Source: an uncultured Pseudomonadota bacterium (GTDB lineage: Bacteria; Pseudomonadota; Alphaproteobacteria; UBA9219). Taken from it: 41,011 nt of DNA. The translations under genes and the position numbers were made by a program. Below, piece by piece: positions 33,471 through 40,939 of the stretch (positions are counted from its first letter, which is position 1; each line of letters begins with the position of its first letter). The DNA lies in the NCBI GenBank assembly GCA_903869345.1, contig CAIPYM010000066.1, positions 1-41,011 of the forward strand. The letters run 5' to 3'. The notes below the pieces were generated by a model that saw only the letters and a program-made list of their open reading frames with translations, did not search any database and was not told the origin of the DNA.

Positions 33471-33830
33471 ATGGTGTCACCCTTTCCAAAAACAGGCTTG
33501 CGTGAAGCCCTTGCGCTTATCACCCATGAAATTGTGGGAGGGTTGCGACATGGCTTTTTTGATTTTTCGATTATCGGCGAATCCGTGCGGCAAGGCGAAT
33601 GCAGCCTGACTTTCAAGGCAGGGAAAAGCCACCGCTTCCGCATACCGGAAAGCGATTTTTGCGGAAACCCCACCTTCACCGTCAGCGACTCTGAACAAAA
33701 GAGCGCACCGATGCAACTCATTCACCAAAACGATCAGAAAAATCCTGACGTGACGGTTGGAAACAACAACCATGACGACACAGGACAACGATCTTTGGAG
33801 CAAGCGGTACGGTGCAAAAATGAACGATGA
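33471..33830 (+). CDS. Hypothetical small protein
   Basis: A 119-residue protein that I do not recognise. The first 75 residues look globular (GLREALALITHEIVGGLRHGFFDFSIIG...KSHRFRIPESDF). The rest is polar and probably disordered. A purine-rich GGGG lies about 9 nt before ATG 33471, and the AT-rich upstream region carries GTTTAGC (33444-33450), matching the motif in the XRE promoter. It overlaps the next small gene by 59 bp in another frame. It may be an accessory factor for the primase gene that follows, by position only. Confidence 0.5.
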   Translation: MVSPFPKTGLREALALITHEIVGGLRHGFFDFSIIGESVRQGECSLTFKAGKSHRFRIPESDFCGNPTFTVSDSEQKSAPMQLIHQNDQKNPDVTVGNNNHDDTGQRSLEQAVRCKNER

Positions 33831-33924
33831 GGAAAAGCGCGTGATTAAGGACAACCTTACCGGCTTTTTTAAAATTTTGCGCGAATGGAAGGCGCAGGAG
33901 GTGGCTAATGCTCAATTTCAATGA
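33772..33924 (+). CDS. Hypothetical 50-residue protein
   Basis: A short reading frame, MTTQDNDLWSKRYGAK..., ending ...EVANAQFQ. It is strongly charged and helical in the second half. It overlaps the preceding gene by 59 bp and the primase gene by 17 bp, the tight packing usual in phage-like operons. No good ribosome-binding site precedes ATG 33772, so translation may depend on coupling. It may be a small DNA-binding or regulatory peptide, but this is a guess; the frame could also be chance. Confidence 0.4.
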   Translation: MTTQDNDLWSKRYGAKMNDEEKRVIKDNLTGFFKILREWKAQEVANAQFQ

Positions 33925-34855
33925 CATTGAAACCGCAGCACGTGACCGGACGCTGGATTGCCTCCACTGGCTTTTACCGGACGGCAAATTGCGCGGCGAC
34001 GAGTTTTGTGCCTTGAATCCGACGCGGCGCGACCACAAGGCTGGATCGTTCGCCTATAACGTCCGCAAACACGTTTGGAGTGATTTTGCCAGCAATGACA
34101 AGGGCAAAGGAATTATCGGCCTATGGCGATATGTCCGCAACAAGTCCTTCAAGGATGCTGCTTGCGAATTGGCGCGGTGTCTTGGCATAGACAGCGAAAG
34201 GATCCCTCCCGATTTTATGCGGTGCGTTGCGCCGGAACAGGCCGTTAAAGTTGATAAACATGAAAAATGGATTACCCAGCTATGGCAACAATCTGTCCCT
34301 GCCCAAGGAACGCTGGCCGAAAAATACCTTCAAGGCCGTGGCATTTCATGCGTGATACCGCCAACCATCCGTTTTCTTCCGGCACACAAACACAGTGACA
34401 CCAGCTTGATTTTTCCCGTCATGCTGGCGGCTGTGACCGTTTGGCCGTCAAAGAATATTACCGCCCTGCATCGGACGTATTTGAAATCCGACGGTTCCGG
34501 CAAGGCGGATGTTACGCCCAACAAAAAAATGATCGGCCGTGTCGCAGGTGGAGGCGTCCGCCTCGCGCAGTCAGCGGAAATCATGGCAGTGGGCGAAGGC
34601 ATTGAAACGTGCCTTGCCGCGCAGCAAGCAAGCTGTGTGCCGACATGGGCAGCGTTGTCCACAAGCGGCATGATCAGCCTCATTCTTCCTGATCTGCCCT
34701 TTGGCCGCGAAATCATCATTGCTGCTGACAACGACAACGCTGGCATGGATGCCGCGCAAAAAGCCGCCGCACGTTGGATTGATGAAGGCCGCAAGATACG
34801 GCTTGCCGTTCCTCCTCAAGACCAAGACTTCAACGATTTATTGAGGACACCATGA
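33908..34855 (+). CDS. Toprim-domain primase-like protein
   Basis: A 315-residue protein resembling the primase part of phage and plasmid primase-helicases (DUF7146/Toprim_3 type). The N-terminal half (DRTLDCLHWLLPDGKLRGDEF... HKAGSFAYNVRKHVWSDFAS) resembles the zinc-less primase leader domain. The Toprim domain is at about 224-290, with the Glu of MAVGEGIET (Glu230) and the Asp-x-Asp of IIAADNDNAGMDAA (Asp274, Asp276). AGGAGG lies 7 nt before ATG 33908. Its stop overlaps the next start by ATGA. With the following ATPase it should prime and open the replication origin of the element. Confidence 0.82.
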   Translation: MLNFNDIETAARDRTLDCLHWLLPDGKLRGDEFCALNPTRRDHKAGSFAYNVRKHVWSDFASNDKGKGIIGLWRYVRNKSFKDAACELARCLGIDSERIPPDFMRCVAPEQAVKVDKHEKWITQLWQQSVPAQGTLAEKYLQGRGISCVIPPTIRFLPAHKHSDTSLIFPVMLAAVTVWPSKNITALHRTYLKSDGSGKADVTPNKKMIGRVAGGGVRLAQSAEIMAVGEGIETCLAAQQASCVPTWAALSTSGMISLILPDLPFGREIIIAADNDNAGMDAAQKAAARWIDEGRKIRLAVPPQDQDFNDLLRTP

Positions 34856-36375
34856 CCGAGGAAGCCATTAAATCCGCCTTTGAAAATGCGGAAGAATTAA
34901 CCGCTGAAAACGTGACCGAGGCTCCGCGCCTGTTACGACGGCCCCTTGCTCCTGCCCAACCTTACCCTGTTGAAGCTCTTGGTAAAGACATGGCGCGGGC
35001 GGTACAAGCCATCCGCAACAAGATTCAGGCCCCCGACGCTATTTGCGCCCAGTCCGTTCTATCCGCCGCAACGCTGGTGACGCAAGGACATGGCGATGTT
35101 GTGTTGCATACAGGGCAATCGCGTCCATCGTCCGAGTATTTTTTGACGATTGCCGATAGCGGGGAGCGAAAAACAAGTGCCGATTCCGAAGCCCTGCGCG
35201 GGATTGAATCTTATGAAAAAGCCCTGCGCGAACAATACGATGTGGACGAGGCTGAATACAGCAATCAGTTTGCCGCGTGGGATAGACAGCGCACCCAGAT
35301 TTTAACCGACAAGACAAAATTTCCAACGCAATTCAGCAAAAAACAGGCGTTGGATGATTTGGGGATTGCGCCACCTGCTCCCCTTTTTCCGGCAATTATT
35401 TGCCCAGAACCGACCTATGAAGGCTTGTGCAAGCTGTTGGCAATAGGCCAGCCCAGCATGGGCGTATTTTCAAACGAGGGGGGCCAGTTTATCGGTGGCC
35501 ACGGCATGAAAGAAGATAACCGACTGAAAACCGCCGCCGGTATGTCCGACCTCTGGGACGGCAAAACAATCAAGCGCGTGAGAAGCGGAGACGGGGCAAG
35601 CATAATTCCAGGTCGTCGCCTAAGTGTGCATCTTATGGTGCAGCCGATGGTTTTCAGCCAGTTTTATTCTGACAAATTGTTGGAAAGTCAGGGCGTATTT
35701 TCGAGGATTCTTGTTGCCGCTCCCGATAGCGAGGCAGGCAAACGCTTTTACAAACCGGTGTCATCGCAAGACGTTCAAGCACTTCAAACCTTCGCTTGTT
35801 CGCTTGTGAATGCATTGCGTGCGCCGTTGCCATTAGCGGCTGGCAAGCGGAATGAATTATCACCAAGGCTTGTTGAACTTTCTCCAAAAGCCAAAGAATT
35901 GCTGATAAAATTCAGCGACCATGTTGAAAGACAGCTTGCCGAAGGCCAGCCGTATCATCCGATCAAGCCGTTAGCGAATAAGCTGGCCGAACACGCGGCA
36001 CGAATGGCGGCGACAAAAACTTTGTTCGCGGATTTGTTGGCCGCCGAAATAGATCATCACGTCATGGCGGAGGCGATTACACTCGCGGAATTTTATGCGG
36101 GGGAAGCCCTGCGGCTTCGCGGCGCGTTGTGCATAAACCCAATGTTGGCCTTGGCAGAAAAGGCTTTGACGTGGATGCAAACAAAATGGGGGGAAGGGCT
36201 GATTTCCCTGCCAGACATTTATCAGTTTGGAACGCACGGGATTGAGGACAAAAACACCGCCCTGAAAATCGTGAACATTTTGCAAGATCATGGATGGCTG
36301 GTGCGCGTGAACGGAGGCAGCGTTGTGAGAGGCCAAAAGCGGCGCGACGTGTGGCAGATCGTGGGGAGACCTTGA
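34852..36375 (+). CDS. DUF3987-type ATPase/helicase-like protein
   Basis: A 507-residue protein with the layout of DUF3987 (YfjI-like) proteins found beside Toprim primases in prophages and integrated plasmids. The Walker A-like loop is IADSGERKTSAD (about 101-112). EPTYEGLCKLLAIGQPSMGVFSNEGGQF and the conserved SVHLMVQPMVF follow. The C-terminal winged-helix-like end (ALKIVNILQDHGWLVRVNGG) could bind DNA. Its start overlaps the primase stop (ATGA, 34852-34855), so translation is coupled. A role in replication is inferred from family context. The next gene starts on the overlapping TTGA. Confidence 0.8.
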   Translation: MTEEAIKSAFENAEELTAENVTEAPRLLRRPLAPAQPYPVEALGKDMARAVQAIRNKIQAPDAICAQSVLSAATLVTQGHGDVVLHTGQSRPSSEYFLTIADSGERKTSADSEALRGIESYEKALREQYDVDEAEYSNQFAAWDRQRTQILTDKTKFPTQFSKKQALDDLGIAPPAPLFPAIICPEPTYEGLCKLLAIGQPSMGVFSNEGGQFIGGHGMKEDNRLKTAAGMSDLWDGKTIKRVRSGDGASIIPGRRLSVHLMVQPMVFSQFYSDKLLESQGVFSRILVAAPDSEAGKRFYKPVSSQDVQALQTFACSLVNALRAPLPLAAGKRNELSPRLVELSPKAKELLIKFSDHVERQLAEGQPYHPIKPLANKLAEHAARMAATKTLFADLLAAEIDHHVMAEAITLAEFYAGEALRLRGALCINPMLALAEKALTWMQTKWGEGLISLPDIYQFGTHGIEDKNTALKIVNILQDHGWLVRVNGGSVVRGQKRRDVWQIVGRP

Positions 36376-36674
36376 CCGCGCATCTCCCCAAATTTAATGC
36401 GCTTGAAGTCCTGCGCGATATGGAAGGAGCGGAAAACAACAAGCCGAATCCAGCTTTAGCGACTTTAGAAACTTTAGCCAAAACAACATCCGTTTTGTCG
36501 CCGTTGCGGGATAAAATCTTGGGCTTCACGGATGATGATTGGTACGAAATTGATGAGCGATCCGCTATCATTCAACATGACGGTGGCAGGTCGCGTTTCG
36601 AGGCGGAGGCGCGAGCAATAGCGGAGCAAATGGCGAGAGGAGTGAACGATGGGTGCGGAAATCATCGAGCTTGA
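36372..36674 (+). CDS. Hypothetical protein with TTA-rich 9-bp repeat
   Basis: About 100 residues of unknown function, charged, with a C-terminal helix (RFEAEARAIAEQMARG). TTG 36372 overlaps the stop of the DUF3987 gene (TTGA) and has GGGGAG 3 nt upstream. ATG 36420 is the alternative. The coding sequence contains three TTA leucine codons at exact 9-bp spacing, in the peptide ALATLETLAK (36451-36480), in a region otherwise poor in TTA. The DNA repeat there matches the motif upstream of the XRE gene. The end overlaps the next gene by 26 bp. It is probably part of the same operon. Confidence 0.5.
   Translation: MTAHLPKFNALEVLRDMEGAENNKPNPALATLETLAKTTSVLSPLRDKILGFTDDDWYEIDERSAIIQHDGGRSRFEAEARAIAEQMARGVNDGCGNHRA
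36454..36478. repeat. Three 9-bp-spaced CTTTAG repeats
   Basis: CTTTAG at 36454-36459, 36463-36468 and 36472-36477; the outer two extend to CTTTAGC. This is the reverse complement of the GCTAAAG-type units at 32204-32227 with the same 9-bp spacing, about 4.2 kb away at the other end of the module. Confidence 0.5.
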
Positions 36675-37464
36675 AAACAGCGGCGCGGATCAGGGCGGCT
36701 ATGCCCTCTCGCGCCTCAACGCCGTGAGGCATGGCATTTTATCGCGTCATGCGATTTTGCCGTGGGAGGACCAGGCCGATTACGACAAGCTCGCAGAGGG
36801 TCTTGTGGCGGAATACCAACCGGCCACACCTACCGAGTGCCATCTTGTGGAAGAACTGACGGGGATCATTTGGCGCAAGGCGCGTGTGCGCGTGGCTGAG
36901 GGAAGCGCGTTTCGCAGGGAAGCGGCGCGAACCGTCAAACATTTTGGATCGGACGCGCCTGAATATGTCACCGCCGCGCTTGTCGCCACCACCACGGAAC
37001 CCCAGGCCCTGAAGGACGGCATAACAAGCCTTGCTGACAATGTAACGGATTTGGAAGCGCAGGAAGCAGCAAAAAGTTTGGCCTACTGGGAAGAACGGCA
37101 ACAACGCTTTGAAGCCGACGGCTTGGCGGCGGCACAATCCATGTTGGACGATGAGGATCAAGCGGATTGGAAAGAATACCGGCAACAGATTGTGCAAAAC
37201 CGGCGGGAAAGGGGATACACGCCGCATAAGGACGATCAAATGTTTGCCGATTGGTTGGGGGAATGCGTCGGACATTTCCGCCAAATCGTCATCCAACACC
37301 AACACACCCCCGCTATTCGCCAGCAAATCATCGGTATGTCTTACGCCACCGAGCGGATGGACGGCATTGCCCGGTACGAAACTCACCTCGACCGGAAATT
37401 TGAGCGCATTTTGGCGATGTTGATCAAGCTCAGAGAGATGCAAGGGATCAAACGCATCGTCTGA
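36649..37464 (+). CDS. Hypothetical protein of mobile elements (NAVRHGIL-type)
   Basis: A 271-residue soluble, charged helical protein. The N-terminal block [30 protein letters not shown] resembles a family often seen in plasmids, prophages and near transposases. In that family NALKHGLLS is followed by a four-helix region ending in LDRKFERxLxxLxxLR, matched here by [23 protein letters not shown]. The function is not known to me. GAGGAG lies 8 nt before ATG 36649, and the gene overlaps the previous one. It closes the accessory operon: a 109-bp spacer with an inverted repeat follows before the methyltransferase gene. Confidence 0.65.
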   Translation: MGAEIIELENSGADQGGYALSRLNAVRHGILSRHAILPWEDQADYDKLAEGLVAEYQPATPTECHLVEELTGIIWRKARVRVAEGSAFRREAARTVKHFGSDAPEYVTAALVATTTEPQALKDGITSLADNVTDLEAQEAAKSLAYWEERQQRFEADGLAAAQSMLDDEDQADWKEYRQQIVQNRRERGYTPHKDDQMFADWLGECVGHFRQIVIQHQHTPAIRQQIIGMSYATERMDGIARYETHLDRKFERILAMLIKLREMQGIKRIV

Positions 37465-37481
37465 ACGCCGAAGACGCTGGA

Positions 37482-37529
37482 CCTCTCCCAACGGGGCACG
37501 TCTGGCTAGACGGCGGAAGGCGGGAGAGG
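37482..37529. other. Inverted repeat upstream of the methyltransferase gene
   Basis: CCTCTCCC (37482-37489) and GGGAGAGG (37522-37529) enclose a smaller stem, GTCT/AGAC. The arms resemble the rpsB terminator stem at 16066-16091, so this may be a chromosomal repeat or the boundary of the accessory module. It could also form a structured leader for the gene at 37574. Confidence 0.4.
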
Positions 37530-37573
37530 GATACTGCGCCCCTCGCAAGCCTGTTTTTGAGGGTGCGGTCCCG

Positions 37574-39721
37574 ATGAATCTCACCGATCACGAAATCCGT
37601 GACATCACGCGCTTGCTTCAGCAAGGCAAGCCTCTGCCCGATCAGTATCGGTTCCTCTTGTTTGAGGACAAGCGCGAGGTGGAGCTTGTTTGGAACGGGA
37701 AGACGAACGACGTGTGCAACGTCGTCTTACCCTTTCAGACCATCGAACAGGTGGACGAGCCGCGATCCGAGGACACGATCAAAAGAACAGGCGATTTGTT
37801 TGACCCCCACACGGGACGGCAACTCAAAGGGTGGACGAATAAGCTGATCTGGGGGGACAACAAGCTGATTCTGTCGTCCCTGAAAAACGGCCCCTTGCGA
37901 GAAGAGATTGAAAAACAAGGCGGCATCAAGCTGATCTACATTGATCCGCCCTTTGACGTGGGCGCGGATTTTTCGATGGACATCGAAATCGGCGAGGACA
38001 CGCTCACCAAACAACCCTCGGTCCTGGAAGAAATCGCCTACCGCGACACCTGGGGCAAAGGCGCGGATAGCTTTATCGCGATGATTTACGAGCGACTCGC
38101 GCTGATGCGGGATTTGATGGCGGAGGACGGAACAATATACGTTCATATTAACCAAGATATGTTGCCGTATATGCGATGTCTGTTAAATGAAATTTTTAGA
38201 AACGAGAATCATCTCAATGATGTTGTTTGGCATTTTGAAAATAAGCCAAAATTTAGTTTCTCAAAAGTTCTCCCACGTGACTGGGAGTATATTACTTGTT
38301 ATGCAAAAAGGAGTGGTCACCATAAGTTTGAACATCAACTCGTTCCAGTGAAAGAAGTTCAGCAACAAGCCATTGTGTCGTGGGACCCAATCAATAAAAA
38401 ACGCACTGCTAAAAGAGATGAAAACGGAAATATAATATATGAAACCCGCACAGAGAAGTTAATGGGAGCTGTTTGGACATTGCCAATTATTCATCCGATT
38501 GGCAATGAGCGACTTAATTATCCCACACAAAAGCCAGAAAGTATCTTGGAACGTATTATGAAAATATCCTCCAACGAGGGCGACTTGGTAGCTGACTTCT
38601 TTGCGGGGTCGGGCACGACGTTGGCGGTGGCGGAAAAGCTGGGGCGCAAGTGGATCGGCTCGGACCTCGGTAAATTTGCCATTCACACCACGCGCAAACG
38701 CATGATCGGCGTCCAGCGAACCCTGAAACAAGAAAACAAAAGTTGGCGGGCGTTTGAGATTCTGAACCTCGGTAAATACGAACGCCAGCACTACATCGGC
38801 ATGAACGCCTCGCTGCGCGACCAGGAAAAACACAAACAGCGCGAGGCCAAAGAAGCGGCCTTTGTTGCGCTGATTCTGAAAGCCTACAAAGCCGAGGCGA
38901 CCGAGGGCACGGGCGTTTTCCACGGCAAGAAAACCGGACGCATGGTGGCGGTCGGTCCCGTCAACATGCCCGTCACGCGCTTGTTTGTGGAAGAAGTCGT
39001 CAACGAATGCCGCCAAAAGCATCTGACTCGGGCCGACATTCTGGCGTTTGAGTTTGAAATGGGGCTTGTCCCCACCGCGATTGACGAGGCGAAAGGCAAG
39101 GGTCTGGACCTCGCCCTTAAACACATTCCGCGTGAGGTGTTCGACAAACGCGCCGTGGAAAAGGGCCAGGTCGTTTTCCACGATGTCGCGTTTATCGAAA
39201 TCAAACCCCTGATTGTCGGCACAACTCTCGCGGTGCAGTTGACCGACTTTTCCGTGTTCTACAATCAGGACAGCTTGCGTGACGTCGAAGCCAACCTGAA
39301 AAACGGCGGCACGAAACTGGTGGTGGACAACGGCAAGATCATCAAAGTTGTGAAAGACAAAATCGGCATCACCACGCGGGAGGTCCTGACCAAAAATTGG
39401 ACGGACTGGATTGACTACTGGGCCGTGGATTATGATTTTACCAGCAAGCGTGAACTGATTCGCGTTCGCCGCGACGTGCACGGCCAGACGAGCCTTGAAG
39501 GACTGGAACCTGCGCAACAGGCCCTCCTCGAGTATGAGGAAATCTGGACCGGAGACTACATTTTTGAAAACGAATGGCAGTCCTTCCGCACTAAGAAAAA
39601 CCGCAAAATTGAGCTGACCAGTGCCCCCAAAGAAGTCCCCAAAGGCCGCCGCACCCTCGCCGTCAAAGTCGTGGACATCTTTGGCAACGACACCACAAAA
39701 GTGATTGAGGTGGGGGTATGA
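37574..39721 (+). CDS. Type III-like site-specific DNA methyltransferase (Mod)
   Basis: A 715-residue beta-class DNA methyltransferase, predicted to make N6-methyladenine. The SAM/catalytic order is inverted as in this class: motif IV DPPF (124-127) comes first, and motif [10 protein letters not shown] (341-349) follows the target-recognition region. The C-terminal third (about 400-715), with [17 protein letters not shown] and a stretch ending [13 protein letters not shown]-like, probably contacts the restriction subunit. Residues 186-335 are encoded by DNA of about 37% GC by hand count, whereas both flanks are about 60%. This suggests an exchanged recognition domain. GAGGG lies about 9 nt before ATG 37574. 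It is first in a mod, KilA-N, res-like operon. Confidence 0.9.
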   Translation: MNLTDHEIRDITRLLQQGKPLPDQYRFLLFEDKREVELVWNGKTNDVCNVVLPFQTIEQVDEPRSEDTIKRTGDLFDPHTGRQLKGWTNKLIWGDNKLILSSLKNGPLREEIEKQGGIKLIYIDPPFDVGADFSMDIEIGEDTLTKQPSVLEEIAYRDTWGKGADSFIAMIYERLALMRDLMAEDGTIYVHINQDMLPYMRCLLNEIFRNENHLNDVVWHFENKPKFSFSKVLPRDWEYITCYAKRSGHHKFEHQLVPVKEVQQQAIVSWDPINKKRTAKRDENGNIIYETRTEKLMGAVWTLPIIHPIGNERLNYPTQKPESILERIMKISSNEGDLVADFFAGSGTTLAVAEKLGRKWIGSDLGKFAIHTTRKRMIGVQRTLKQENKSWRAFEILNLGKYERQHYIGMNASLRDQEKHKQREAKEAAFVALILKAYKAEATEGTGVFHGKKTGRMVAVGPVNMPVTRLFVEEVVNECRQKHLTRADILAFEFEMGLVPTAIDEAKGKGLDLALKHIPREVFDKRAVEKGQVVFHDVAFIEIKPLIVGTTLAVQLTDFSVFYNQDSLRDVEANLKNGGTKLVVDNGKIIKVVKDKIGITTREVLTKNWTDWIDYWAVDYDFTSKRELIRVRRDVHGQTSLEGLEPAQQALLEYEEIWTGDYIFENEWQSFRTKKNRKIELTSAPKEVPKGRRTLAVKVVDIFGNDTTKVIEVGV

Positions 39722-39750
39722 CGAAAAACACTTGTCCATCAAAGGGTTCC

Positions 39751-39774
39751 AATTGGGGCGAATTCGCCCCAATT
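39751..39774. promoter_or_regulatory. Perfect 24-bp palindrome in the mod-KilA-N spacer
   Basis: AATTGGGGCGAA is followed directly by its exact reverse complement, then AAAAA. It lies in the 73-bp gap before the KilA-N gene. It can form a 10-bp or longer hairpin in RNA, or serve as an operator. The stretch also lies within a 24-codon frame (39718-39792) that overlaps the mod stop by ATGA. Confidence 0.6.
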
Positions 39775-39794
39775 AAAAACGCGAGGGTTTAAGC

Positions 39795-40679
39795 ATGTTG
39801 TCCTTCCTTCCAAAAAAGCGTTCGGTAACCGTTCAGGATAATGTCGTCTCTGTCCTGAACGTGGACGGTGAAGACTACATTTGTCTGACCGATATGATAA
39901 AAGCAAAAGACGGCGAATTCTTTGTGAAAGATTGGCTTCGGAACAGAAACACTCTGGAATTTCTAGCTGTTTGGGAAGAAATGCACAATCCAAGTTTTGA
40001 TGCTAGCCATTTTGTTAAGATTGCCGAGCAATCCGGTCTGAATAATTTTAAAATCAGTGTGAAGGAGTGGATTGAGCAAACAGGCGCAAAAGGTGTTGTT
40101 GCCAAATCGGGACGTTATGGGGGCACCTACGCGCACCGCGATATTGCCTTTGAATTTGGGACCTGGATTAGCCCCACTTTCAAGCTCTACCTTATTAAGG
40201 AATATCAACGACTCAAAGAAATCGAGAGCAATCAGTACAACCTGGAATGGAATGTTAAGCGACTGGTGAGCAAAGCAAATTACCACATTCATACCGACGC
40301 CATTAAAAATCACCTCATCCCTGTTTCTCGAAAATGGAACAAGGACATGGAATACGCCGAAGAAGCGGACGTTTTGAACGTTGTTCTCTTTGGCTGCACC
40401 GCTAAGGAGTGGCGTGAGCGCAATCTCGAACGTGTAAAAAATGGCGAAAACGTTCGCGATTCTGCCAGCATCAACGAGCTGATCGTGCTTTCCAATATGG
40501 AAAGCCAAAACGCTAAGATGATGCGTGACGGAATCGGGCGACGGGAACGTTTTGAGACTCTTCAACGTGAAGCACGGCACGAGATTCAAATCTTGAACAG
40601 TCGGGACACCACGCGGAGTCTTAAGAAAACCTCCGAAGAGGTCTATTTGTTGGAAGACAAAAAGGGGAAGGAAACGTAA
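39795..40679 (+). CDS. KilA-N domain protein
   Basis: A 294-residue protein with an N-terminal KilA-N DNA-binding domain at about 18-145: YICLTDMIKAKDGEFFVKDWLRNRNTLEFLAVWE, then VKEWIEQTGAKGVVAKSGRYGGTYAHRDIAFEFGTWISPTFKLYLIKEYQRL. A long charged helical region follows, with GCTAKEWRERN and NGENVRDSASINELIVLSNMES. KilA-N proteins are typical of phages and large DNA viruses but also appear inside restriction operons. GAGGG lies 8 nt before ATG 39795. The tight gene order mod, KilA-N, res-like suggests a role in regulating or assisting the R-M system. The exact role is unknown. Confidence 0.85.
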   Translation: MLSFLPKKRSVTVQDNVVSVLNVDGEDYICLTDMIKAKDGEFFVKDWLRNRNTLEFLAVWEEMHNPSFDASHFVKIAEQSGLNNFKISVKEWIEQTGAKGVVAKSGRYGGTYAHRDIAFEFGTWISPTFKLYLIKEYQRLKEIESNQYNLEWNVKRLVSKANYHIHTDAIKNHLIPVSRKWNKDMEYAEEADVLNVVLFGCTAKEWRERNLERVKNGENVRDSASINELIVLSNMESQNAKMMRDGIGRRERFETLQREARHEIQILNSRDTTRSLKKTSEEVYLLEDKKGKET

Positions 40680-40681
40680 GC

Positions 40682-40939
40682 ATGTCCCTCCCTCCCAACT
40701 TCCCGCACTCGCCTTATGCGATTCTGGACCCGCAGGTTCGGTGGCTGCCGGGGGATGATCTCTTTCGCTCAACATCTTACGAAAAACTCCTGCCGCCGCT
40801 CGTCCACACCCTTCGACAGAAAGTCCATGCGTGGCGTGAGTCGCACTACGTTGGGGCTCGTGAAACCAGTAAGGCTCTGTTGACGTGGTGGTTTGAGACC
40901 GAGCATCTGATCCCGCGCAACGACGGGAGTGTTGTGGAT
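40682..40939 (+). CDS. Type III-like restriction subunit, N-terminus only
   Basis: The first 86 codons of a probable DEAD/DEAH helicase-restriction subunit. The segment FPHSPYAILDPQVRWLPGDD...TSYEKLLPPLVHTLRQKVHAWR...GARETSKALLTWWFETEHLIP matches the opening of the large helicase proteins that pair with this kind of Mod. The helicase and nuclease motifs lie beyond the window. GGAAGGA lies about 9 nt before ATG 40682, two bases after the KilA-N stop. The frame seems to continue to the end of the window, but from 40940 on it translates adapter (RSEEHTSELQSL), so the gene is cut by the contig end. Confidence 0.8.

Noticed and set aside
38459-39772. 437-codon open frame on the minus strand
   Set aside because: Antisense to the methyltransferase; shows no protein family features.
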